This document shows positions 44,865 to 53,598 of a stretch of 57,424 nucleotides of DNA, one piece after another. Where the stretch lies: contig CBFHQM010000015.1 of the NCBI GenBank assembly GCA_965657965.1, positions 1 through 57,424 of the forward strand, read 5' to 3'. Position 1 is the first letter of the stretch, and each line of letters begins with the position of its first letter. This DNA comes from UBA8752 sp965657965 (GTDB taxonomy: Bacteria > Bacteroidota > Bacteroidia > Flavobacteriales_D > Sanyastnellaceae). The position numbers and the translations under genes are program-made. The notes under the pieces were generated by a model. It did not search any database. It saw nothing but the letters and a program-made list of their open reading frames with translations, and was not told the origin of the DNA.

Positions 44865-46298
44865 ATGGAAGTTGAACCAGTAAATGAATCGGGCGGAGGC
44901 ACTGCGCCAGTGTCTTTGTGGTCGCGAATTGCAGAGCTCCTGAAGCCGCTGGCCATGGAGCGATTCAAAATTATTGATGTGGCCGACCCCAAGGACACCA
45001 TCGAGGGCATCAAGCGTGATGTGGAGTTTCGCGGCTTCAACCTTTGGATTCTGGTGTTCAGCATTTTCATCTGTTCCATTGGACTGAACATGAACTCCAC
45101 CGCGGTGGTCATTGGTGCGATGCTCATTAGCCCGCTCATGGGCCCCATCATGGGCATTGGCCTTGGCATCGGCGTTCAAGACGCGTCCATTGTGCGTTCA
45201 TCGCTGAGCAACCTCGCAGTGGCGGTGGGCATTTCCATCTTGGCCAGTGCACTTTACTTTTTTGTGTCGCCCATTCATGAAGCGTCCAGTGAACTGTTTG
45301 CGCGGACGCGGCCCACATTTCTGGATGTAATGGTGGCATTGTTTGGCGGCTTGGCTGGGATTCTAGCGGGTTCAAGGAAGGAGAAGTCCAACGTTGTTCC
45401 CGGTGTGGCCATTGCCACGGCTCTGATGCCTCCACTCTGCACTGCGGGATATGGACTGGCCAACGGGGAGTGGAGCTTTTTGCTTGGCGGATTTTACCTG
45501 TTCTTGATCAACACCATGTTGATTGCGACGTCCACAGCATTGGTGATTCGATACTTGCGCTTTCCCATTGTTCACTTGGTGGATACAGTGACTGAAAGGA
45601 AATACAAGCGTTGGTTCACTGTGCTTTTGCTGGCGTTGGTCATTCCTTCCACGTACATTTTTTACAGCACGGTGACCACCAGCATTGAGGACGCGAGGAT
45701 CCAAGATTTTGTGGAGGACCGAGTCAACTATCCTGGAATGGAATTGGTGAGCAAAAACGTAGACCGAGACGGGGAAGTGTCAAGGCTGAATTTGGTCTTG
45801 ATTGGTGAGTTTGTGCCGGAGCCAACGGTGGTTCAATGGCGGGAGGACTTTGCTCGTCTGATTCCTGGCGTGGCGTTCAATGTGGTTCAGAATTCGCGGG
45901 ATGATGCGGGTCTTGCGGAGTTAGAGCGAATGGTAGACCTGTATGCTCAAGGCCGTGAAGAACTGTCTGGAAAGGACCGTGAAATTGCCGAACTGCGGGC
46001 GGAGGTAAGGGCGCTCGAAGAGGTGTCTGCTAGAACTGAACGAAATGCTCTTCCCAACGGATTGGCCGAGGAAATTTTTGTTCAGTACCCGGAAGTGGAA
46101 GCGGTGGAGTGGGGCCACATCGACGACGCCCGGCGAGACTCGACTGGCCTCTATTTTGGATCCGGTGCTCCCTACGTGGCGGTGAAGTGGTGCAGCGATG
46201 AGGACTCATTGATTCGTGCGAATCAGGCGGTTACACTTCAGGCTTTCTTAAGGGTTAGGTTGGCGGCTCCCACGCTCGTTGTGCAAGCCGGTTACTGA
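44865..46298 (+). CDS. DUF389 (YcaP-like) integral membrane protein
   Basis: The 477-residue protein has about six helices in the N-terminal half. The DUF389 core shows WILVFSIFICSIGLNMNSTAVVIGAMLISPLMGPIMGI (split by helices), GVAIATALMPPLCTAGYGLA, and NTMLIATSTALVIRYL. The Ser/Gly/Pro-rich membrane segments look like a transporter core, but no function is established for the family. The C-terminal 180 residues are soluble and contain a coiled coil (REELSGKDREIAELRAEVRA), followed by an OmpA/BON-like alpha-beta segment. The ATG at 44865 fits the family. Confidence 0.85.
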   Translation: MEVEPVNESGGGTAPVSLWSRIAELLKPLAMERFKIIDVADPKDTIEGIKRDVEFRGFNLWILVFSIFICSIGLNMNSTAVVIGAMLISPLMGPIMGIGLGIGVQDASIVRSSLSNLAVAVGISILASALYFFVSPIHEASSELFARTRPTFLDVMVALFGGLAGILAGSRKEKSNVVPGVAIATALMPPLCTAGYGLANGEWSFLLGGFYLFLINTMLIATSTALVIRYLRFPIVHLVDTVTERKYKRWFTVLLLALVIPSTYIFYSTVTTSIEDARIQDFVEDRVNYPGMELVSKNVDRDGEVSRLNLVLIGEFVPEPTVVQWREDFARLIPGVAFNVVQNSRDDAGLAELERMVDLYAQGREELSGKDREIAELRAEVRALEEVSARTERNALPNGLAEEIFVQYPEVEAVEWGHIDDARRDSTGLYFGSGAPYVAVKWCSDEDSLIRANQAVTLQAFLRVRLAAPTLVVQAGY

Positions 46299-46428
46299 AG
46301 GCTGTTGCTCCGCGACATCTGTTTTTCGGGGCCTTTTTGCAGGGCAAAGCGAGGATTGAAAAGCGGAGAAAGAACAGGGCTGATAAAATGTGGAATTGAC
46401 TGTGGTGAGCGCTTCTAACCACAAGCGA

Positions 46429-48462
46429 TCACTGGACTTCGTCTAGCATGAATTCCAAGATCATCACCATGGCGAGGGTGTCTAGTTCGCAGTATTGTTT
46501 GAGCATGCCGCAGAGGGCATCACGTTCGGTGTCGGACATTTCTGCGAACTGCATGTATGCCCAAGCAGTCATGGCAGCGCCGCCGTCGGCCACGCGCTCT
46601 TCATCGTAGAGAACTTCGATTTCGCGGAGGGTTGCGGCCCATTGACTTTGTTGTACTTCTGGCAGGATGGCATATGGATCCATCACCTTGCCGTTGGCAT
46701 CGCGACGAAACCAGTTCAGTCGAGTAAAGTTGAGGCTTGGAATGTCTGTTGAGCCGTAGTGTGAGGCGGCATAGCGCGATTCTAGATATGGGCTGGCTTG
46801 AAGGACGGCAGGGAGGACTTTCTTGATGGAGTTGCTGCCGCCCATGCTTGGGTGCCAGAACCACTTGCGAACGGTCTTAGCCAGGTCGATGAGCTGGCGG
46901 TTGCCAGGAACCCATTCGTCGGGATTGCTCTTGGACGGGGCCGCGATCGATTCGATGAAGTGAACAATCCGGTCCGTTTCGGCCTTTGGGAAAGGGCTGT
47001 GTTCCAGCAGTTGACGTCGCGCGTAGCGCAGGTAAGTATTCTCATGGTGGGAGAACATAAAGACCGAGCCGTCGTCGTTGGAAAGCGCACCGCAGAGTTG
47101 ACGCGCGAACTCAAAAGTGGGGTCTACGCCTTGGCCGCGGCCGAGGAACTCATTGGCGTGTTCTACACGACCGTCGCGGTGCAGGATGTGGTGACTGAAT
47201 TGGAAAGGAAGACCCTCGTAGGGGCGATACCCCTTGAAAAAGGGAAGAGCGGGTGCCGTCGTTTCAAAATCGATGAGGTGCAAGGGCCAGCGGTAGGAGT
47301 TGATTTCGTTTTTGAGGCCTTGGCGGTCGAGGTGTACCCGTCCGAAATGGCGGCTGTGGTTTTGACTCCCTGTAATCTGAGTCCATTGCCGTTGCTTGGT
47401 CGATAGCGCTTTTCCTGAAGGGTATTCTTCGGGATCCACAACGTCGTCTAAACTGTCCAGTGTAAGGTCATCGATAAGCCACTTGCCTTCTTCGACCCAT
47501 CTTGATTTGGCGCGGTGGACGCTCCAGATTTTGGGCTGGTCAAAGTCTGAATCCGTCCATCCTAGGTGGTGTTCAAAGCACCGCCGTCTGCCGCTTTCCT
47601 TGCCCTTAATTGGGTCTTCACCTGGAGTGTGATAGGGGCAAGTGCGGCAATTCCATGTCGGAGCAATCATTGGCAATGCGACGCCTTGCTCCTCCTGCAA
47701 GTGGAGTTCTTCGAACCAGCGAATGGCGCTTTTGAAGTCCGAGCTTGCCCAGTCCGGTTGGTCGTAAGTCTCCGTGTCGGCAAGGATGGTGTCGATGGCG
47801 CGACTCACGTCCACGCGGGCCATGAGCCCTTCTCCCAGATCACCGATTGTGGTTCCTGGGCGGATAATGCACTCGTTACGACCATCGATGTCGCGGATGA
47901 GAAAGTGTTGGTGGAGTCCAGATTCTGTGGCTTCGGTGTTTTTGTCGGGGCCCATCAGAAAGCCGCGCACTGGCCGGCGATCACCTCGGGCGGCGAAGTA
48001 GTCCTTTGCGACTTCTACTTGGAAGGCCACGTCTTCGAGATAAGCGCGCCAGCCGCTCTCGATGCCGCCGCGTTTTCCGTAAAACTGGTCGGGAAACTCT
48101 CCGTCAAGTCCTTTGGCTTTGACCTCGATGATGCGGATTTCGGAAGGGGTTAGTTCCAAAACATCGACTCGGATAAACTTGTGGCCAGCCTTCAGTGCTG
48201 CTTCAAAAATCACGGCCTCACCGCGATTGATCCACTGTTGGGTCTGGACGAATGCGGCGTCTGTGCCGCGTTCTGTGCAATCCAGTCCGTTTGGATAATG
48301 AAGCTTGGCGAGCGCCCCGACTTGGTGCCCCCCATCGGCAAGCGCCTGCATGAAAGGGTCCGCCTCATTGGCGTTGTGGAAACGTTTGCCATTCAGAGCG
48401 TACTCCAGTCGGGTGGGGCAGGCCAGTGCGATTTTGAATCGCGACTTTGTGAGGTAAGCCAT
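46429..48462 (-). CDS. DUF2779 protein: Cas4-like nuclease plus DEDD-like domain
   Basis: The 677-residue soluble protein has two nuclease-like regions. The N-terminal part (about 1-310) has a PD-(D/E)XK core with D100 and E113-V-K115. It also has four cysteines placed as in iron-sulphur Cas4/AddB nucleases: C15 in ACPTRLEY, then C272-x2-C275 and C295. The C-terminal DUF2779 part (about 385-677) starts with HLIDFETTAPALPF, the form of a first DEDD exonuclease motif, and continues with VFMFSHHENTYLRYARRQL and a cysteine/aspartate-rich end. Known DUF2779 proteins share this build; the function is not known. The gene stands alone. Confidence 0.8.
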   Translation of the reverse strand: MAYLTKSRFKIALACPTRLEYALNGKRFHNANEADPFMQALADGGHQVGALAKLHYPNGLDCTERGTDAAFVQTQQWINRGEAVIFEAALKAGHKFIRVDVLELTPSEIRIIEVKAKGLDGEFPDQFYGKRGGIESGWRAYLEDVAFQVEVAKDYFAARGDRRPVRGFLMGPDKNTEATESGLHQHFLIRDIDGRNECIIRPGTTIGDLGEGLMARVDVSRAIDTILADTETYDQPDWASSDFKSAIRWFEELHLQEEQGVALPMIAPTWNCRTCPYHTPGEDPIKGKESGRRRCFEHHLGWTDSDFDQPKIWSVHRAKSRWVEEGKWLIDDLTLDSLDDVVDPEEYPSGKALSTKQRQWTQITGSQNHSRHFGRVHLDRQGLKNEINSYRWPLHLIDFETTAPALPFFKGYRPYEGLPFQFSHHILHRDGRVEHANEFLGRGQGVDPTFEFARQLCGALSNDDGSVFMFSHHENTYLRYARRQLLEHSPFPKAETDRIVHFIESIAAPSKSNPDEWVPGNRQLIDLAKTVRKWFWHPSMGGSNSIKKVLPAVLQASPYLESRYAASHYGSTDIPSLNFTRLNWFRRDANGKVMDPYAILPEVQQSQWAATLREIEVLYDEERVADGGAAMTAWAYMQFAEMSDTERDALCGMLKQYCELDTLAMVMILEFMLDEVQ

Positions 48463-48730
48463 TTGATTTAGCGCTCAAATGTTGTGTGTAGATCGCAGTT
48501 GGAATCCGATGAAATTACGGGTTTTCTCAAGTGCTCAGTTTGCGCGGGGCCAATCCGGTGTTCTTCTCAACTCGAGGGCGAAAATGTGGGTGTGTATCTC
48601 TGCTGTGGAAAGGAAACAACAGCGTTATTTTAGATGGTCGGGTGATTGGGCGTAAACTCTGTGCGCAGTTTTGGTGCGCCGGGACCCGGTTGCGGTCCGT
48701 CACATCTTAGGTTGAATGGTAAATTTGATA

Positions 48731-50167
48731 ATGCGAAGAAAGAAGGGGATGCCGAGAATGGAGGGTGCATGGCAAGGCATCGCTTTTGCTTGGGTGCTTT
48801 TCTTTTTTGCTTCCTGCACTCAGCAGGTGCCACTGATGTACGTGCCCACGAAAGAGGTGGATGTCCAGTCCATGGAAGTGGGGCGACTGGATCGCTGGCC
48901 GGAACGCACCATTGCCATGACTGGCGATGTTTCTCCGTGTCCAGGCGCAGTGTTGGCGGAGGGGCAGGCGCTGAATTCTTTTCAAGAAGCGTTGGGCGAG
49001 ACGACCACAATCTTGGAGCGTGGGGCGGTGAAAGAAGCGATTTTGGATGAGTGGCGCGAACAGATGTCTGGCATTTACGACGATGCTACGACCTCGGAAT
49101 GGGGCAACCTATCTGGAGCTGACGGAGTGGCCATGTTGGAGGTCACCTGTAGAGAAGGAATACAGGTTCATGCGGTTACAGTGTCCGATGCGGAGTCAGG
49201 ACATCGGCTGTTCAGCGAACGATATGTGGGTGGAGAGTTGGCGAGCGCCATGCAATTGCTTTCCATGGAGCTTGCTGCCCGGGATCGGATTGTGCGTCAT
49301 CCACTCGACGGACTGAGCGACGCGCAATTGAGAGACAGCACGTTCAACTACTTCGAAGTCGACGAGCTCGGGGCATTGACATGGCGCACGGAGCTCGAGG
49401 CTGTCATGCAACGGGCCTTGACTCGGTATCGCCCGGCCAACCGATTGAACTTTTCAGAGCCGCTAGAAGTCGAATTGGACTTGGACCCAGCACGGGGTGC
49501 TTCATTGGACTTTCACGTTTCTGGCATGCGCTCCGAAATGCTCGAGCGGCACTTTGGAGACGCTTCCTCGGGATTGTCGCTTCCCGCGGTCCCGACTTTC
49601 TCCGGAATCAAGCTCCATGCCAATGCACGGGTCACCATGCCTTTTGCCTTTTACTACGACCCTCGCTTTCCCATGCGCATGCGCATGGAAGGGGCGGAGG
49701 GGCCTCAAGAGGTCAGGGATGCTTTGCGGGGTGCGCCTCCGGGCAACTATGAATTTCAGTACCGCTTTTGGCGCTTGGGTGCCAAAGAGTTCAAGGATAC
49801 GCGCTTGATTTCAGCTCAACCTCGGAGCACGGCGGGCGCTCTTGCCCTGTCGGCCATTGCACCAGGAATGGGCATGGAGTACGTTACGTTTGGTCAGAGA
49901 AAGGGTGGCAATTGGCTGGTCGCAGTGCTGCTGCCTGCGGCTTTGGGGTTCACTTTGGATGCCTTGTCGGATCAGGCTTATGCGGATTATCAATCTGCAC
50001 TGACGCCGGAGTTGGCCACGTCCCATTACAACAAGGCCAATCAACTTCACCAGGGCGCGGTGATCACATTGGGGATCAGCGGGGTCTTGTGGGGCTACAA
50101 CTTGTTTGCCACGCACAAAGCAGCGGACGGCCATCGCCGAGCGCTGCGTCAATTCATTGAGCAATGA
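48731..50167 (+). CDS. Lipoprotein with C-terminal DUF5683-like helices
   Basis: The protein has 478 residues from the ATG at 48731; another ATG at 48716 is in frame. A lipobox (FASC, Cys29) follows a hydrophobic stretch. The middle (about 60-330) has alpha/beta character with no known family. The C-terminal part (about 370-475) has two hydrophobic segments (ALALSAIAPGMGMEYVTFGQ; GNWLVAVLLPAALGFTLDAL) and resembles DUF5683 or TM2-like tails. The ATGA overlap with the next gene joins it to a second lipoprotein. Function unknown. Confidence 0.72.
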   Translation: MRRKKGMPRMEGAWQGIAFAWVLFFFASCTQQVPLMYVPTKEVDVQSMEVGRLDRWPERTIAMTGDVSPCPGAVLAEGQALNSFQEALGETTTILERGAVKEAILDEWREQMSGIYDDATTSEWGNLSGADGVAMLEVTCREGIQVHAVTVSDAESGHRLFSERYVGGELASAMQLLSMELAARDRIVRHPLDGLSDAQLRDSTFNYFEVDELGALTWRTELEAVMQRALTRYRPANRLNFSEPLEVELDLDPARGASLDFHVSGMRSEMLERHFGDASSGLSLPAVPTFSGIKLHANARVTMPFAFYYDPRFPMRMRMEGAEGPQEVRDALRGAPPGNYEFQYRFWRLGAKEFKDTRLISAQPRSTAGALALSAIAPGMGMEYVTFGQRKGGNWLVAVLLPAALGFTLDALSDQAYADYQSALTPELATSHYNKANQLHQGAVITLGISGVLWGYNLFATHKAADGHRRALRQFIEQ

Positions 50168-51288
50168 GGATTCCTTTCGCCGTCGTCCTTTTGTTGTTGC
50201 TTTCCTCGTGTAGTTCAGAGGATTGGACATGGGACTTGCCCCGGACCAACCCGGTGGACCCAGAGGTGAATTCTACTGCGGAGTTGCCGGTCACGCTTCC
50301 GACGCTCATCACCTCCAACAGTACGGTGGTGTTGCGCGGTCAAGTTCAGCCTTACACGCCCGGTTTCGAGGGTGCTGTGGCGCTTGAATGGAAGACCGCT
50401 ACAGGAGATTGGAACCGAGAGCCGGCCAATGAAGACGCGACGGGGTTGTTTGAGTCGCCTTTGGGCGGATTGTCGCCAGGGGGGCAATACACTTGTCGTG
50501 CCTGGATGGGCTTGGGGTCATTGGATGTTTTTGGAGAGGAGCTGTCCTTTTCCATGCCGGTTTCAGCCGAGGATTTGGGATGCACCGATGCCGCGGCGTG
50601 CAACTTTGATTCGTCGGCCACCTTTGATGATGGCTCGTGCGAATACGCCCAGTGGATTTGGCCCGATTCCGACGGGGATGGATTTGGGGATGAGCTAAAT
50701 CCAGGATCCTTCGAATGCCCGCCGGTCCCGAATGGGTATGTCCTCAATGGTCAGGATTGCGATGATGATCAATCTACAATGTACCCTGGTGCACCGGCCA
50801 CGGCCAGCGGCCTGGACAATGATTGCTCTGGTCAAATTGAAGGGGACGAGGAGGCCCCAGCCACAAGCTGCTGGGTTCACCACTGTGAGGATTTGGAGGG
50901 GTTGATAGCTGAATTGACTTCGAATTGTTCCTCTGTGGGGGATTGGGAAGTGAGTTCTGGACAAACCGGGAATGGCATCAAGGCCCAATGCCCGGGATAT
51001 GTGGAGTTTGATTACGATGAATCACAGCCTTTTGAACTCCGCTTTTGGATGGTCGCTTACGACGCGGGATTTTGGACCCAAGACATTCCGGTTGTTACGG
51101 TAAACGGGCTGAGTCACTCAACCATAATCGTCTCGGGAAATGACCAAGGGGGCGATGGTGATGATTGGCACCAACGTGCTTCGGGCTTTCCGATTTCTGC
51201 TGGCAGCGGTACCATTCGCATCGCCTTTCCCTACACTGGAGTGTATGCCCGGAGACTTGACGAATTGGAACTTTGGTGCAACCCCTGA
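50164..51288 (+). CDS. Lipoprotein with GCTD repeat and MopRE-type metal-binding motif
   Basis: The 374-residue lipoprotein has a lipobox LSSC with Cys16. After an Ig/fibronectin-like stretch (about 40-135) comes one copy of the GCTD..ACNF....DDGSC motif found in the two giant proteins. Next is a MopRE-type putative metal-binding repeat (DSDGDGFGD ... CPPVPNGYVLNGQDCDDD ... YPGA ... DNDCSGQIEGDE), known from bacterial surface proteins. The final 130 residues look like a beta-sandwich. It is coupled to the upstream lipoprotein (ATGA). Confidence 0.82.
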   Translation: MRIPFAVVLLLLLSSCSSEDWTWDLPRTNPVDPEVNSTAELPVTLPTLITSNSTVVLRGQVQPYTPGFEGAVALEWKTATGDWNREPANEDATGLFESPLGGLSPGGQYTCRAWMGLGSLDVFGEELSFSMPVSAEDLGCTDAAACNFDSSATFDDGSCEYAQWIWPDSDGDGFGDELNPGSFECPPVPNGYVLNGQDCDDDQSTMYPGAPATASGLDNDCSGQIEGDEEAPATSCWVHHCEDLEGLIAELTSNCSSVGDWEVSSGQTGNGIKAQCPGYVEFDYDESQPFELRFWMVAYDAGFWTQDIPVVTVNGLSHSTIIVSGNDQGGDGDDWHQRASGFPISAGSGTIRIAFPYTGVYARRLDELELWCNP

Positions 51289-51535
51289 ACCAAATTGAGG
51301 GCTTCTGAGCCATTGTCTGTCCTTATCCGAGTGGTCGGGGGCGGGATTCTAGTGAACGCTGGCCAGTTGGCTGTAAAGGGCATTGTGAGGCCCCATGCTC
51401 TTCCGCGGTCTGTTTCATTTTGTCTCAGAGTTCAAATGATGGGGTGGTTGACTCAGAGTGTACCAACTGTGTACCATCATTAACCCAAATGCGGTGCCAT
51501 CTTAGCGTGAACGCGTTTTTCCATTACGAGAGCCC

Positions 51536-51868
51536 ATGTCCAAGAACTATTACCTCGGTTGCATAGACAGCGAAAAGCGGGACATCGCCCGCCACCGTCG
51601 TGACATCGACAAGTTGCGCGACGACAACCGTGACCTCATGGAAGACAAGAAGCGTGCCCGAGAGCGCTGTAAACGCGCCATGACGACCACGAAGGACCGC
51701 AGTAGAAAAGACAGCTACCGCAGCACCCGTGATCGTGAAATTGACCGCATCGATTCTAGACGGTTGCGCAACAAGGAAAAGGTGGCCGATCTCCGCGAAA
51801 AAATCAAGGGATGCCGGGAGGACATCAAGGAGTATCGCGAAAAAATCCGCAGTCTCCGTAAGCGTTGA
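51536..51868 (+). CDS. Small charged coiled-coil protein
   Basis: The 110-residue protein is almost entirely Lys/Arg/Asp/Glu with a heptad pattern. It is led by MSKNYYLGCIDSEKRDIARH, with a Ser/Thr break near residues 50-63 that splits it into two helices. No signal peptide, membrane helix or catalytic motif is visible. It lies 41 bases before the first small repeat protein, so it probably belongs to that locus. Proteins of this kind in Bacteroidota are known only as hypotheticals. An antiparallel coiled-coil hairpin is the likely shape (inference). Confidence 0.7.
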   Translation: MSKNYYLGCIDSEKRDIARHRRDIDKLRDDNRDLMEDKKRARERCKRAMTTTKDRSRKDSYRSTRDREIDRIDSRRLRNKEKVADLREKIKGCREDIKEYREKIRSLRKR

Positions 51869-51909
51869 TTGCCGCGAACCCTCGTTTTACATTATTCAAA
51901 ACCACGACT

Positions 51910-52329
51910 ATGGCCAAAGAAATTTCCGTGCACGGGCGAAAGCACCTCAGCACTTTACAGAAAGAATTCTCCGAGAAATTCCCTCACTTGATCCTCGGCT
52001 TTATTCACAGCGGTGACCGGGGCAAGTCTGTGAATGTAAGAGGGCTAGACACCTCGAAAAGCATCAGTGCCACGCGAACGAAAACGTCCAATGAGGAGGT
52101 GTCGCTTCATGGCCGCACCAAGGTGAGCACCATGGAAGAGAAGTTCTGGGAAGAGCTGGGCATTGCTGTGCAGATTGCCGTTCAGAATTACGCGGGAAAA
52201 AAGTTCTACTTCCCCATTGGTGACGGCTTCAATGAGCAATCATTGACCAAAGCCAATGCTTGGGCCGAGTCTAAAGGTTGTACCAAGGTGGAGGACATTG
52301 ATGCCATCTCGGGACGAAACATTTTTTGA
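51910..52329 (+). CDS. Tandem-module small protein A
   Basis: The 139-residue soluble protein is made of two copies of one module, at about 5-55 and 64-118. Each begins with a strand and turn of the form (I/V)S(V/L)HGR. A helix follows (xxLSTLQKEFSEKF; KVSTMEEKFWEEL), then a second strand (LILGFI; AVQIAV), and a variable end around G-K and an L-containing segment. The ATG at 51910 was chosen because it begins just before the first module. The same module recurs twice in each of three more proteins at 55532-56767. I cannot assign a named family. Confidence 0.72.
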   Translation: MAKEISVHGRKHLSTLQKEFSEKFPHLILGFIHSGDRGKSVNVRGLDTSKSISATRTKTSNEEVSLHGRTKVSTMEEKFWEELGIAVQIAVQNYAGKKFYFPIGDGFNEQSLTKANAWAESKGCTKVEDIDAISGRNIF

Positions 52330-52420
52330 TTTTCCCGAGATATCGAAGAGCGAATAGCGGCGGCATGAAATTGTTGATGGTGGCCGGTGTGCGGATTTTC
52401 ATCGCAGGGCATCTTCTGTG

Positions 52421-53545
52421 ATGAGATATGCATTTCGAAAGGAAGCAGAGGCTTTTGTCCTCATGGGTGAGGACGGTTCTGAGCTCAGAATAGAGGTTGG
52501 CCACCGAAAACACAGTTGGTTGTGCGGGGTATCAAAGGGTCGGGTCATTCGCATTTCGGAGTCGGGTCGTTGGACGTCCGCGAAAGACTACACTCGCCTT
52601 TATGATCGACTTTCGGGCAATCCGGTTATCCGGAAGGGGTCAAGAATTCAGAGCCGATTGACCAAGCGGGAGGTTCTGTTTCGGCAGTTCCGGAAGTTCA
52701 CGAGGAAGAGTCAGGAAGCGTATGTCATCTCCAGGATTTGGCATCAACTGGATTTGGACGATGTCGAAATGCTCACGCAGCAATACGTGCGTCGCGAATC
52801 GGGAGGACATGCCTTAACCGATGCGTATTTCCCTCAGGTGGGGATTCACATCGAGGTCATGGAAGACGCGCACCACAAAAATGTGGAGCTTGACGCCATT
52901 CGAAAGGAAGAGATTGTTGATGTCACGGGCCATAAGGTCTACGACGTGTGGCCAGGTCGAGACGAGAATGGGAAAGGCAGCTTGGACAAACTCCATGAAA
53001 CCATCGATGCCATCGTCTCTAAAATTCGTTCCAAAAGGGAAGACAAAATCCGCAGTGGAAATTGGGAGCCGTGGGATCCCGAGTTTAAGTATTCGGTTGA
53101 GCGATGGCGGGCTGCAGGAGAAGTCAGCCTTGAGAATCGTGCGGCATTCCGATTGATTTCGGATGCCTGCAATGCATTCGGCCATCAATACGAAGGCTAT
53201 CAAAAGGCGTGGGCGAGCAATCCTATGGATGCGTCAACGGGACTGTGGTTTCCGAAGCTATATCCCAACAAGGCTTGGCACAATGAGTTGAGCGCCGATG
53301 GCCAAACGATTGTCGAGATCTGTCTGAGTTCAGATCCTGAACTGCGTCGCGACCATTACCGCCGATGTTCTGAGAGAACGAGAAACCGGGTGACGTTTGC
53401 GCGGGTCACTTCTCCTATGGGAATGACCTTGTATCGTTTTGTTGGTGTTTTTAAAATGGACAAAGCGAACAGCAGCTCGAATGGAACTGTGCGTTACACT
53501 CGGGTTGCAGTTTCGGCCAGGACAAATCCGCTGGTTAGACGCTAG
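52421..53545 (+). CDS. PvuRts1I/AbaSI-like modification-dependent endonuclease
   Basis: The 374-residue protein has three parts. Residues 1-85 are an N-terminal region without a known match. Residues about 86-205 carry the Vsr/PD-(D/E)XK-like catalytic part of the PvuRts1I family: AYVISRIWHQL, TQQYVRR, then D134 in LTDAYFP, E145 in IHIEV, and a His pair at 151-152. Residues about 215-365 carry the SRA-like reader: ISDACNAFGHQYEGYQK, LWFPKLYPNKAWHN, and MTLYRFVGVF. Family members cut DNA near 5-hydroxymethylcytosine or its glucosylated form, mostly in phage DNA. The specificity here is inference. The GTG at 52418 is in frame but the ATG at 52421 is more likely. The stop codon starts a 14-pair hairpin. 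Confidence 0.8.
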   Translation: MRYAFRKEAEAFVLMGEDGSELRIEVGHRKHSWLCGVSKGRVIRISESGRWTSAKDYTRLYDRLSGNPVIRKGSRIQSRLTKREVLFRQFRKFTRKSQEAYVISRIWHQLDLDDVEMLTQQYVRRESGGHALTDAYFPQVGIHIEVMEDAHHKNVELDAIRKEEIVDVTGHKVYDVWPGRDENGKGSLDKLHETIDAIVSKIRSKREDKIRSGNWEPWDPEFKYSVERWRAAGEVSLENRAAFRLISDACNAFGHQYEGYQKAWASNPMDASTGLWFPKLYPNKAWHNELSADGQTIVEICLSSDPELRRDHYRRCSERTRNRVTFARVTSPMGMTLYRFVGVFKMDKANSSSNGTVRYTRVAVSARTNPLVRR

Positions 53546-53594
53546 CCTTTGGGCCGAATGAACGGCCCAAAGGCTAAGGTCTTGTTTGTTTTCC
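53543..53594. terminator. Perfect 14-pair terminator hairpin between convergent genes
   Basis: TAGCCTTTGGGCCG (53543-53556) pairs perfectly with CGGCCCAAAGGCTA (53563-53576) around an AATGAA loop. The first three bases are the TAG stop of the endonuclease gene. T-rich sequence follows on the plus strand (TTGTTTGTTTTCCTGTTTT). The KAP gene converges from the right and ends at 53599. Confidence 0.85.
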
Positions 53595-53598
53595 TGTT

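Noticed and set aside
51430..51450. tRNA-like 3' end (GAGTTCAAAT) as an integration site
   Set aside because: No acceptor stem, anticodon arm or CCA partner is present nearby, and no integrase gene is in the window.
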